Virus record (IMG/VR): IMGVR_UViG_3300034063_000357
Span: 1-45,445 of that record
From: a virus
Length of the DNA: 45,445 nucleotides
Strand: one strand, 5' to 3'
The notes beneath the pieces are model-generated. The model saw only the letters and a list, made by a program, of their open reading frames with translations. It was not told the DNA's origin and searched no databases. The number at the start of each line of letters is the position of its first letter. The stretch's first letter is position 1. Of this stretch, positions 36,121-45,445 are shown one piece after another. The translations under genes and the position numbers were made by a program.

Positions 36121-39100
36121 ATGCCAAGATTAACCAGTTCTTATATTAAAGGTTTAAGCCAAGATTTGGCTATAGCTAAAAATGACAATGAGCATCTTTA
36201 TAATGCTTTGGATATTGATTTAGTTACAGATACTGGTGAATCTTCTGGTATTATTTCCAACCACAAAGGAAATAAACTACAGTTTAGCATACCTAATATT
36301 CAGCCTTTATATTCTATTAAATTCACTCCTGTAGCACCTATAGCAGCTACTACACTTACTATTAATGGTACATCAGTAGTTATTGCATTATCTAGTATTA
36401 CAGATTCTGTTAATATCTATAATCAGATAATTGCTGACCCAGCAATAGCTGCTGATATAGCTGCTGGTGAATATGGAGTTTATTATAATACCCAAGAGGT
36501 AATAATTCAAGGCTATTCTTTAAACCCATTGGTATCTGTTACTGCAGGAAATGATTTAACTGTAACTACTTTAGTTACTGCACAAACTGATTTGTCTATT
36601 ATTGGTTGGGGTACTTTAGAAGAAGAGATTATTTTACTAACTACTAGCAGAACTAATACTTCAGCTACACCTTCTAATACTGCTGGTCAAGTATGGGTAT
36701 TAGAGTATGATGATGCTACTAATACAGTAATAGGATTATCAGGTACATCATTAGTAGCTTCTACACATCTTAGATATAACAATATTCTTAATTTTTCACT
36801 AGCACATGAAGTTTACCGTGAAGCGATTGGTAGAAGAGAATCTTCCTTACGTGGGAATTTTTATTGGACTGATGATTATAATAATCCTCGTTGTCTTAAT
36901 ATCTTTAACCCCCAATGTCCTGCTATACCTGTAGGACTTTTAGATTGGAAACCTTCTGTAGATATGAGCACCCCTATCATAGAAAATGTGGTAGAAGGTG
37001 GTTTATTACTAGTAGGTACATATCAAACAGCATATCAACTATATAGTAAAGATGGAGCTGTTACAGCTTATAGTCCTGCTAGTACATTAGTACCTATTAC
37101 AGATTCTAGTTTAAATGGGCCTTACTATCAATATGATGGTGCTCCTGTAGAAACACCTTCAGGTAAGTCTATAATTACTACTATCAGTAATATAGATTTA
37201 AGGTATGACTTTATCAAAGTAATTCTTATTGAATACTCTGTGCAAGATGTACCTATCATTAATTATGTCTATGATGTTCCTATTGATGGGGATTCTATGG
37301 AATTTGTAATTAGTGGTGGTGAAGATAAAATAGCTATAACAGTAGAAGAGTTTGTTAATCCTTTGATATTCTTTGATAAGGTTAAAACCTTCACTCAGAA
37401 AAAGAATAGATTATATCCTGCTAATACTGAAACTCAAACCTTTGAAGTAGAATATGATTCTAGAACTTATAGGTTTGGAGAATTAGGCTCAGGTATTTCG
37501 CAGATTTGTAGGCTTTACTCTAGAGATGGTTCTTTTAATAATTATGATGCTACTGTTCCAGCTCAATTAGCAGCTCTATATGCTTTACCTGAAGATGCTG
37601 ATGCAGTTACTCCTTACAATGATGAATCAGGTGAAGTGTTTGGTTTAATTCCAGCACAAGATTATACTTACTGGATTAATAACTATCAGTATAAATATCA
37701 AACTGATGGTACTACAATAGGTGGAGAAGGTCCTAATGTTTCTTACAAGTTTACTTACCATGACTTGAGAGGTGACTCTCAAATGGTTTATCCTAATATA
37801 GGTACAGCAACATTTGGACTTAAAAACTATAACATGACAAATGCTCCATTTGTTGATAACTTAGTTACAAGTACAGGTACTGTAAACTTTGGTACTCCTC
37901 CTTTAAGTGGATTTAACCATCCTATACAAGGTTGGGGTGGTTATAAAAACCCTCTTAAGTCTACCATTTATGATGGCTATGCTAGAGGAGAAGTTTATAG
38001 GTTTGGTGTAGTATTCTACAATAACAAAGGTCAAGAATCATTTGTTAATTGGATAGCTGATATTAGAATCCCTGAACCTTGGGAAGGGGTTATAGATGGT
38101 AGTGAGTATGCAGATTTATCTACATATGAAGATGATGGACTTGGAGATAAGAGAATTCTTACTAGGTCAATGGGTGTAGAATTTACATTCCAAAACCTAC
38201 CTGCAAATATTACAGGATTAAGAATAGTAAGAGTAGAAAGACAAAAGAAAGATAAAACTAGATTTGGTACAGGTGCTTTATTTGGATTACTAGATAGTAG
38301 AATTATGTTAGCAGGCACAGGTGTTTCTACTGATTGTTTGCACTTAATGTCTTTTAGTAACTCTGAAACTTCTGCTGGAGCTAATCCAGAAATACCTTTA
38401 CTATTTATTAATAATGATTTTAGTGAAGGAGAAACTTGGAATTCTGGTTTAAGTACTGGAGCTGCACCTGCACATCATGGTGCAGATACTGGTGCTCCTA
38501 GTGCTATAGTACTAAGAGAAAATGAACTAGGTGTAATTAAATTCCCAGAATTTGATTTTGAAGAATATGCTGTAGGAGATGCTTCACATATTAAGATTAT
38601 TCAAGCATTTGAATTTACTCCTACCTCAGGTATTGTGCCAGGACTTCCAGATGCAAATACTTACTACACAGGAACATTTACAGGGCTAAGAGAATTCTAT
38701 AACCAAGGTGTTTGTTATTGGGCAGATTATATTAGTAGTGCTTCTAGGCAAGCTGGAGCATTTTTAGCTAAGTATCAAACTTTAGCTTATTCTGTACCTA
38801 GTAGAGGTAATACCATTGTAAATATTTTAAGCCAAACAGAAGTAGATATTGAAGGAATTATACCTTCTAGTTTTTCTCCTGTAAAAATGGCTAGTAAAGA
38901 TTACCACCATATATCAATATACACATTACCTAACACTGAAACAGATGGTGCTGGTACTGATTGGCAATTATCTGGATTTGTTTCTAAATCACTCTTTTGT
39001 GATTTTAATGGTAATTGCAATGTTCTTGACCCAGTTATACAAGGTGGAGCTTATGAAGATAATGCTGTAGTAGGCCCTAAAGACCCTGCTTATAGAGTAG

Positions 39101-40926
39101 TATCTCTTTGTAGATATAATTTTGGACAATATGGTGGACCTTGGAGAGCTTCTAGGTATAATAATACTTACATATCTGCATCTGATTTTTTCCCTAAAAG
39201 TGTAATAGCTTCTACACAAGCTGTTGAAGTATTTGGTGGAGATATCTATTGCTCTTACTATAGCACTACATTAGGGTTCTTTCATTGGAAAGAAACTTTT
39301 GGATTTACTAATGCATCACCTTCAGGACTAGGAGAAATTTATGATCCCGTAGCAAAGTCAATGTCAGCATTTGCTTTAGCTTTTCCTTGTGAAACTAGTA
39401 TTAATACTGAGTACAGAGATGGCTCTTATTGGAATAAAAGTCAAGTATTTACCTCAGCTAATAATGGTATTCAGAATGTAACTCCTGGAGCAGCTGGTAG
39501 TGATTTTGCTAAATTCTTAGTAGATGAATATACCTACAATAGAGCATATTCTCAGGACAATAACTTAAAAGTATATTCTCCTAAACCTTTTAACTTAGAT
39601 ACTGATGAAGACCAACCTAACTGGGTGTGGGTATCAGAAGAAAAGTTTGATAGAGAAATTGAAGATAACTGGAGAAAATATTTGATTAATAACTACTTAG
39701 CTCTTGAAGGTAACTATGGAGAGATTAATAAAATAACAAATCTCAAAGAAGCAATTATAGCTTTCCAAAGTAGAGCTATAGCTCAAGTTAGTTCTCAAGA
39801 AAATACAGCTGTACCTGATGCAGGTACTGGTGCTATTTATCAAGTAGGTACTGGTAATGTATTAGCTAGGTATGATTACTTAAGTAAAGATTATGGTTCT
39901 TTCCATCAGCATAGTGTAGTTACTGGACCTGCTGCTATTTACTCTTTTGATGCTAGAACTAAAAAGTTCTTCAGAGTAGGCCAGGGATTAGAAAATATAT
40001 CTGATGTTAAAGGCTTATCAGCTTTCTTTAGAAAAAAACTACAAGGAGTTATTCTAGACTCTGACCAAGTATTACTTAATACAGGTATCCATGGTGCTTA
40101 TGATTCTAAGTACAATAAAGTCTATATGACTTTCATGAATAAGTTTGCAATTAACTTTACTACAGTAACTGTAGTAGCAGGAAGTCCTACTAAGTATATA
40201 CTTAATAGTTATTCACCTAAAGAGCTATCTGTACTAAACTCAGGAGATATATTTTACATTGGTTCTAATATTTACAAGGTAGAAGATATTAATACTACTC
40301 AATTAACTGTATCATTAGTTACTGGTTCCATAACTCCATTACTGCAAAAGAATCAGATTGTTTATAAGTTCACTATTGCTTTCAATGAAATGTTGCAAGC
40401 ATTTGAATCTTTCTATTCTTTCACTCCTTCACTATATTTACCTACAGGTAAAAGATTACTATCATCAAATCCTTTTGATACTAGTAAATCTGTGTATTTA
40501 CATAATGAAGGAAACTTTGGACAATTCTATAATCAGAACCCATCTATATCAGAAGTAGAGTTTATAGTTAACTTCCCAGATGCAACTAAAACTCCTACAT
40601 TTCGTTTAGATACATTAGAGTTCTGGTCAGAAGTATTTGATATAAATGGCATTGATATTCCTTTAGAAACCATAACAGGTATTCTATTGCATAATGACTA
40701 TCAAACTACTGGTTCATCTCTGTTACTATTAACACCTCAACAAAATGTTGTTAGAAGAGAAAGAACATGGAGAATCAATGCTATCAGAGATTTCAATAGC
40801 CCTTTGCCAATTAAGCCATACCTTAGAGATGTATATGTTAAGATTAAAATCTTTTATAATAACCAAGGTAATAGATACTTTAGGCTTAATGATTTTAATA
40901 CTAATATTACTTTAAGTTATCACTAA
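36121..40926 (+). CDS. Tail muzzle / stabilization protein, 1601 aa
   Basis: The largest complete gene. The start MPRLTSSYIKGLSQDLAIAK, then NEHLYNALDIDLVTDTGESS, is typical of the crAss-like 'stabilization' protein, the subunit of the distal tail muzzle that closes the tail and holds ejected cargo. The body is beta-rich with many WxxxY and GxxxY motifs, and lacks signal or membrane segments. Length and place, after the ring genes and before the cargo gene, fit the family. The stop TAATG overlaps the next start by one base. Confidence 0.88.
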   Translation: MPRLTSSYIKGLSQDLAIAKNDNEHLYNALDIDLVTDTGESSGIISNHKGNKLQFSIPNIQPLYSIKFTPVAPIAATTLTINGTSVVIALSSITDSVNIYNQIIADPAIAADIAAGEYGVYYNTQEVIIQGYSLNPLVSVTAGNDLTVTTLVTAQTDLSIIGWGTLEEEIILLTTSRTNTSATPSNTAGQVWVLEYDDATNTVIGLSGTSLVASTHLRYNNILNFSLAHEVYREAIGRRESSLRGNFYWTDDYNNPRCLNIFNPQCPAIPVGLLDWKPSVDMSTPIIENVVEGGLLLVGTYQTAYQLYSKDGAVTAYSPASTLVPITDSSLNGPYYQYDGAPVETPSGKSIITTISNIDLRYDFIKVILIEYSVQDVPIINYVYDVPIDGDSMEFVISGGEDKIAITVEEFVNPLIFFDKVKTFTQKKNRLYPANTETQTFEVEYDSRTYRFGELGSGISQICRLYSRDGSFNNYDATVPAQLAALYALPEDADAVTPYNDESGEVFGLIPAQDYTYWINNYQYKYQTDGTTIGGEGPNVSYKFTYHDLRGDSQMVYPNIGTATFGLKNYNMTNAPFVDNLVTSTGTVNFGTPPLSGFNHPIQGWGGYKNPLKSTIYDGYARGEVYRFGVVFYNNKGQESFVNWIADIRIPEPWEGVIDGSEYADLSTYEDDGLGDKRILTRSMGVEFTFQNLPANITGLRIVRVERQKKDKTRFGTGALFGLLDSRIMLAGTGVSTDCLHLMSFSNSETSAGANPEIPLLFINNDFSEGETWNSGLSTGAAPAHHGADTGAPSAIVLRENELGVIKFPEFDFEEYAVGDASHIKIIQAFEFTPTSGIVPGLPDANTYYTGTFTGLREFYNQGVCYWADYISSASRQAGAFLAKYQTLAYSVPSRGNTIVNILSQTEVDIEGIIPSSFSPVKMASKDYHHISIYTLPNTETDGAGTDWQLSGFVSKSLFCDFNGNCNVLDPVIQGGAYEDNAVVGPKDPAYRVVSLCRYNFGQYGGPWRASRYNNTYISASDFFPKSVIASTQAVEVFGGDIYCSYYSTTLGFFHWKETFGFTNASPSGLGEIYDPVAKSMSAFALAFPCETSINTEYRDGSYWNKSQVFTSANNGIQNVTPGAAGSDFAKFLVDEYTYNRAYSQDNNLKVYSPKPFNLDTDEDQPNWVWVSEEKFDREIEDNWRKYLINNYLALEGNYGEINKITNLKEAIIAFQSRAIAQVSSQENTAVPDAGTGAIYQVGTGNVLARYDYLSKDYGSFHQHSVVTGPAAIYSFDARTKKFFRVGQGLENISDVKGLSAFFRKKLQGVILDSDQVLLNTGIHGAYDSKYNKVYMTFMNKFAINFTTVTVVAGSPTKYILNSYSPKELSVLNSGDIFYIGSNIYKVEDINTTQLTVSLVTGSITPLLQKNQIVYKFTIAFNEMLQAFESFYSFTPSLYLPTGKRLLSSNPFDTSKSVYLHNEGNFGQFYNQNPSISEVEFIVNFPDATKTPTFRLDTLEFWSEVFDINGIDIPLETITGILLHNDYQTTGSSLLLLTPQQNVVRRERTWRINAIRDFNSPLPIKPYLRDVYVKIKIFYNNQGNRYFRLNDFNTNITLSYH

Positions 40927-43900
40927 TGCCTAGCAAAAGAATTAAAAAGCCTATTAGAAGGAAAAAGAAATCTGACTATCCTGGAGAAATGTCTTTTAGA
41001 AAGGCATTAGGTATGAATCCCACTTATTATCAAGATGGTGGTGACTATAATATGCAAAGAGCATTAGAGTTAGGTTATACTCCAGATGAAATAGGTCATT
41101 GGAAATCAGTAGATAGTACTAATGGTATGTGGTTAAAATCTACACAACATCCTACAGCTTGGATGGAGTCTATGTATGGCTATCAACTTAATCCTGAAGT
41201 TTATAAAAACTACAATATAGTACATAACCCAGAAGGTTACTTTGGAGAAAATCAACTACAGTATGTAGAAAAAAATAAGCAAAATGGTGGAAAACTGTAC
41301 TATCAAGAAGATAACAGTACTATCCCAATAACTGTAAAATATGGTTCACCAGAATATGAGCAAGCATATAATCAAGGAACACTAGCTACTAGATTATCTG
41401 GTGATACAGAAGATGCTCCACTTAGAGCTAGGATGTTACCAGAAGTTACTTTTGAAGCTTTTAAAGAAAGTGGTCAAAATGTATTAGAAAACTATCCTTA
41501 CTTTAATACTTTAACTGAAGAAGAAAAGAAATATTTTAGAGATACAAGTCCAATAGGCAGAAATGTAAGAAGAACAGCAAGTAGAGGTAGAGAAGGATTT
41601 ACAGATGAAGTAAATCAATTTGCAACAGGTATGTTATACAAAACACCTTTATCAGTTTTTCAAATTCCTCAATCTGCAATAGTTGAAGGTGTTCAGGGAT
41701 TAAGAGGTAAAGATGCCAGTTTAAAAAGAGTATTTGACCCAAATCTTCAAAGAGTACCTTCTGATGTTTGGGGTTTTGAAAATAAACCTGGCCTTGGTTG
41801 GGAGGATGTAGGTAATTTTGGTATGGATATGAGTGCTGACCCATTAAATTTAGTAGGTGCTGGGCTTTTGAAAAGTCCAATTAAAGCAGCATTAAGAGAA
41901 ACTCTTGACCCAACAGGTTTGTTTAGAATGACTGGTAGAGGATTAAAACAAGCTGGTAAAATAATTAAAAAACCTATTAGGAACTTATCCTCAGAAGAGC
42001 TTAAAAATTTAGAAAAGCTTAGAAGAGTATTTCATAATTCAGAAAGATTTTTAAGTCGCAGCGAAGTTGAACTTTTAGGTAAACATGGATTTGGTAAAAG
42101 GTCAAAATATAGAAATGCAGATTTAATAGATAACAATGAAAATTATAACCAATTTACAGAAGCTAATAACTCGAGAGTTACAAATTGGCTTGACGAGAAT
42201 ACACTAAACTCTTCTAATTTTCAAATTAATAACTTAAACCAAAGATTGGCTCAAGATACTCCTGAAGAATTAAGAAGAGCGGCTAAACAAATGCTACAGT
42301 ATAGAAATCCAGATGTTTCTAATGTAAATAATTTACAAAGTGCAGAAGAGGCTTTAATTAACTGGTCTAATCAAAATAGACTTGAAATACCTACTTTTCG
42401 AAGAGGAATGTTTCGTCATATATTTGATAGATATAATATACCTACTGATGTAAGAGATATTGATGATGCTGCTGACCTTCTTAATAGTTCACAAAAATCT
42501 CAATTTTTAAGAGATATTATTTCTGAAGTTCCTAGATTAATGACTACAGAAGATTTGTATAGAGCAAGGATAGATTACAATAATTCTTTTAATAATGCTG
42601 CTTCTAGATCTACACCTAGTAGTAAACCTGTAGTAAAAAATAAATCAGGATTAACTAAAGAAGAAACATTACTAATAGCAGGGGATAAAGATAAAGATGT
42701 TATTTCTAAAATGTCTGAAGAAGAATTTGGAAATACAGTATTAAAACCTAATGGAGAAGTTGTTCCTTACTATCAAGGTTCTTTAGAACCTCAATTTAGT
42801 GGTTCTCAAAATGTTGTACCTTTAAGCCACAAAGAATATACTGATGAATTTAATTCAAAATTAGATTTACTTAATGATATAATTGCTCAAAAAAATAGAT
42901 CTGGTGTAGAATATAGAGTTAAAGGTTTAGATGAAAATGGTAGACTAATTTTTTATACACCACAACAAAGTATAAAACAGGGGGATGTAAATTTAACTAT
43001 ACCATCTGGAGAATCAAGTTGGGGAGTTAGACTGAATCCTGGACAATGGAGAGGTAATGTAGAAGATATTGCAAATACAATGTACTATAGAGGTATTCCT
43101 GGTTTAGAAATGAGTAATACAACTCAAGGAGTATTTGCAGATAATATACCTAGAAGAGGTACAGGTGCTTATGAAGCTATAAACGAATATCTTAAAAGAT
43201 TAGATTTAGGTAGAGTAAAACCAGGTTTTAATTCTCAAACAAGTTTTTCAAGAGGTGCTTGGGAAAACTTTATTAAATCTGGTAGAGCTGTAGGATTTTA
43301 TAATGACCCAAGAACTGTTTATGGTACTATGAAAACAATAGTTCCTCCAATAGCAATAGGTTCTGCAATATACGGAGTAAATCAAATGCAAGATTCACAA
43401 CCTACTATGAGAAGACTAGGTGGTAAACTAAGATTTGCTAGAGGTGGTTCATTAACATCTGCACAAGATACAGCACAAGCTGCTGACTTGAATAAAGATG
43501 TAATGAGAAAAGATATTAAAAAGGCTTCCATTGGAGAAGACTTTATGGCTGGTTTATATGGTGTTGGTGAAGGATTAGTAGATACTTTAACTTTTGGTTT
43601 AACTGATGAACTTACTGATGCTGGTTTTAAAGGATTACAAGCTGCTGCTGGACATGATGTTAATTCTGAAGAAGCTAAACGACAAGCAGGTATTAAAGGT
43701 TGGGGAAATATAGGTGGAGCTGTAGGTGGAGCTTTTATTAATCCTGGAGCTATGGGTTCTGCCATAGAAGAAGGCATGGAAGGACTAGGACAAGGTGTTA
43801 AAGGTATTGACCCTAATAGTCCTACAGCTACTGGAATAGGAACTGCTTTAGAAGGTATGGGTAGCACAAAAGCATTTACAGGACTTAACGACAAAGATAA

Positions 43901-45445
43901 AATACCACAGGGTATGGAAGGATTTTCAAAATTATTTATGGCCAGAAATGGTGGTAGATTTAGATATGGCTATCAAGGTGGTGGTCATATGTTAAACCAA
44001 AATATGGGATTAACAGAAATTGATGGGCCATCACATGAAGAAGGTGGTGTTACTTTACCTAATAATGGTGGAAGACCAGATGTAGAAGTTGAAGGTCCAG
44101 AAACTATCTATACTCCACAAAATTATGTAATGTCAGAAAAAATGAAAGCTTCACTAGAAGCTTTAGAGTTTGCTGGTATTACTGGTAAGTCTGCTAAAAG
44201 ATTAGCTGGTAAAAGCTATGCTGATTTAAGTAAAATGGTTAAATCAAAAGCAGGAGATAAACTTAGACCTAATGACCCTTTGTCAAAGAAGATGCTAGAT
44301 AAGGAAATGAAAAAACTTATGATGGCACATGAGTATGACAGAGAGGCTAAAAGAATGCAAGATGAAGCTATGAGGTCTCAAATGATGGGAGGCTCTAATA
44401 TTGTAGCTGAAACTCCTGAAGAAAGAGCTGGTGGATATAACATGTATCCTAATGCTCAAAGTATTGCATTCCCTGGTAGTGGACAAACATCTGTAGTTCC
44501 TACTTATAACAATGACCCTATAATGGTTACAGGAGCTGATGGTTCTCAGCAAATGTTAACAGATGAACCTATTGAAACACAAGCACCTTTTATTGAAGAA
44601 AAAATGGCACAAGGAGGTAAAATGATTAAAAGAGCAGATGGCTCTTACTCTAGAAGAGGACTCTGGGATAACATCAGAGCTAATAGAGGTAGTGGTAAAA
44701 AACCCACTAAACAAATGCTTGAGCAAGAAGCTAAGATTAAAGCTGCTGAAAAAGCTTATGGTGGCTACTATGCTGAAGGTGGTAGTTTTGATAATCCTGG
44801 CTTTAGAGCTTTGCCTGGCTATGTACAGGCAAAGATTAAATCTAATATGGAAGTAGGTGGATATATGGGAGATTACATTGGTGATGATGATACTATGGAG
44901 TATGGAGAAGGTGGATATACTGTTAGAAGGTCTAATGACAGAAAAGGAAAAACTCACGTAGTTACTGGTCCTGATGGAACTAAGAAATATTTTGGTGACC
45001 CTAAGCTAGGGGAAAGAGGTAAATCTAAATATGGTAAAGATGCTTTCTATGCTAGACATAAAAAGAACTTAGATAAGAATCCATACTTTAGAGCTTATGC
45101 TAGAGCTACTTGGGAAGATGGTGGTTATATGGATATGCTAAATGCAAATGTTGATATTCCAGATATGGATACTTCTATGTATGCTTATGGTGGCCCTATG
45201 ATGTATGCTCAAGGTGGTATTCACATTGACCCTTCTAAAAGAGGTACTTTTAAAGCTCAAGCTTCTAAAATGGGAATGGGTGTACAAGAGGCAGCTAGAA
45301 CTATTCTAAATGCACCTGAAGGTAAATATTCTCCAGCTATGAGAAAAAAAGCTAACTTTGCTAGAAACTTTGCAAAAGAATATGGAGGATATTATCAAAT
45401 GGGAGGTGAAATGATGCAAGCTCCACAACAAGGTCAACCTCAAGG
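40926..45445 (+). CDS. Giant virion cargo-type protein (C-terminus beyond window)
   Basis: Open from ATG 40926 to the right edge, over 1500 codons. Basic start MPSKRIKKPIRRKKKSDYPG. Residues 200-640 are helical and charged; about 820-950 is Gly/Ala-rich (AGLYGVGEGLVDTLTFGLTD, then GWGNIGGAVGGAFINPGAMG), as in membrane-penetrating ejection proteins. About 1030-1070 has IDGPSHEEGGVTLPNNGG then DVEVEGPETIY, a module I recall from many Bacteroidota phage proteins. A Gly-Gly motif ('AxGGx', e.g. YAEGGSF, MAQGGKM, YAQGGIH, WEDGGYM) recurs ten or more times. Place after the muzzle gene matches crAss cargo proteins ejected into the host. Confidence 0.82.
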   Translation, partial: MPSKRIKKPIRRKKKSDYPGEMSFRKALGMNPTYYQDGGDYNMQRALELGYTPDEIGHWKSVDSTNGMWLKSTQHPTAWMESMYGYQLNPEVYKNYNIVHNPEGYFGENQLQYVEKNKQNGGKLYYQEDNSTIPITVKYGSPEYEQAYNQGTLATRLSGDTEDAPLRARMLPEVTFEAFKESGQNVLENYPYFNTLTEEEKKYFRDTSPIGRNVRRTASRGREGFTDEVNQFATGMLYKTPLSVFQIPQSAIVEGVQGLRGKDASLKRVFDPNLQRVPSDVWGFENKPGLGWEDVGNFGMDMSADPLNLVGAGLLKSPIKAALRETLDPTGLFRMTGRGLKQAGKIIKKPIRNLSSEELKNLEKLRRVFHNSERFLSRSEVELLGKHGFGKRSKYRNADLIDNNENYNQFTEANNSRVTNWLDENTLNSSNFQINNLNQRLAQDTPEELRRAAKQMLQYRNPDVSNVNNLQSAEEALINWSNQNRLEIPTFRRGMFRHIFDRYNIPTDVRDIDDAADLLNSSQKSQFLRDIISEVPRLMTTEDLYRARIDYNNSFNNAASRSTPSSKPVVKNKSGLTKEETLLIAGDKDKDVISKMSEEEFGNTVLKPNGEVVPYYQGSLEPQFSGSQNVVPLSHKEYTDEFNSKLDLLNDIIAQKNRSGVEYRVKGLDENGRLIFYTPQQSIKQGDVNLTIPSGESSWGVRLNPGQWRGNVEDIANTMYYRGIPGLEMSNTTQGVFADNIPRRGTGAYEAINEYLKRLDLGRVKPGFNSQTSFSRGAWENFIKSGRAVGFYNDPRTVYGTMKTIVPPIAIGSAIYGVNQMQDSQPTMRRLGGKLRFARGGSLTSAQDTAQAADLNKDVMRKDIKKASIGEDFMAGLYGVGEGLVDTLTFGLTDELTDAGFKGLQAAAGHDVNSEEAKRQAGIKGWGNIGGAVGGAFINPGAMGSAIEEGMEGLGQGVKGIDPNSPTATGIGTALEGMGSTKAFTGLNDKDKIPQGMEGFSKLFMARNGGRFRYGYQGGGHMLNQNMGLTEIDGPSHEEGGVTLPNNGGRPDVEVEGPETIYTPQNYVMSEKMKASLEALEFAGITGKSAKRLAGKSYADLSKMVKSKAGDKLRPNDPLSKKMLDKEMKKLMMAHEYDREAKRMQDEAMRSQMMGGSNIVAETPEERAGGYNMYPNAQSIAFPGSGQTSVVPTYNNDPIMVTGADGSQQMLTDEPIETQAPFIEEKMAQGGKMIKRADGSYSRRGLWDNIRANRGSGKKPTKQMLEQEAKIKAAEKAYGGYYAEGGSFDNPGFRALPGYVQAKIKSNMEVGGYMGDYIGDDDTMEYGEGGYTVRRSNDRKGKTHVVTGPDGTKKYFGDPKLGERGKSKYGKDAFYARHKKNLDKNPYFRAYARATWEDGGYMDMLNANVDIPDMDTSMYAYGGPMMYAQGGIHIDPSKRGTFKAQASKMGMGVQEAARTILNAPEGKYSPAMRKKANFARNFAKEYGGYYQMGGEMMQAPQQGQPQ

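Noticed and set aside
43382-43894. 170-residue minus-strand frame rich in Pro and Ser
   Set aside because: It is the complement of the Gly/Ala-rich part of the cargo gene; GGT/GGA codons read backwards give Pro and Ser.
44556-44957. 133-residue minus-strand frame
   Set aside because: Shadow of the cargo gene, low complexity, no start context.
1-45445. CRISPR array, integrase or insertion sequence
   Set aside because: No regularly spaced repeats, no transposase or recombinase motifs and no terminal inverted repeats with target duplication were seen.
36121-45445. Stop-codon reassignment (TAG or TGA), known in some crAss-like phages
   Set aside because: All long late genes read through under the standard code without in-frame TAG or TGA.

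Overview
The window looks like one stretch of a crAss-like phage (order Crassvirales) of a Bacteroidota host. The DNA is AT-rich. A late block carries the typical order: large terminase, 838-residue portal with a coiled-coil tail, DUF5856-like protein, acidic scaffold, crAss-type major capsid protein, connector/ring proteins, IHF-like protein, 1601-residue tail 'muzzle' (stabilization) protein and a giant cargo-type protein that runs off the right edge. Start sites are A-rich without clear Shine-Dalgarno sequences, and some promoters resemble the Bacteroides TAnnTTTG box. Very long frames stay open with the standard code, so no stop-codon reassignment is needed here.

Layout. (1) 1-4173, minus strand: a packed run of small, poorly characterised genes, often overlapping by 1-20 bases, with several paralogues, one decayed gene remnant and the start of an HNH/NUMOD4-type endonuclease cut by the left edge. 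(2) 4174-4735: a structured RNA segment with tRNA-Arg(UCU), a second tRNA-like sequence with a broken anticodon arm, a hairpin made of the ends of that second tRNA, a possible pseudoknot, terminators and a 30-residue membrane microprotein. (3) 4736-7357, minus strand: small genes including a secreted protein and small membrane proteins. (4) 7358-9412: two gene-free blocks of about 0.75-0.85 kb flank a single 140-residue gene. Terminators separate them from upstream genes. They hold tRNA-like folds, a duplicated long-range stem and six same-strand copies of TGCAGA, and may be structured noncoding RNAs. (5) 9674-10119: the divergence point of leftward and rightward transcription, with five G6 runs, three 12-bp iterons and two inverted repeats. 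(6) 10120-45445, plus strand: small leader genes, packaging and capsid genes, Cys-rich and fibre-like proteins, lysis genes (M15 endolysin, holin, overlapping spanin-like pair), adhesin candidates, metallophosphoesterase, tail ring proteins, muzzle and cargo protein.

How it fits together. The rightward block builds and packs the virion and then lyses the cell. The leftward block is probably early host-takeover or accessory material, which is inference from position and gene size. tRNA-Arg(UCU) reads AGA, the arginine codon that dominates most of the late genes. The most novel material is the noncoding RNA territory at 4.2-4.55 kb and 7.4-9.4 kb and the G-rich divergent region at 9.7-9.9 kb.
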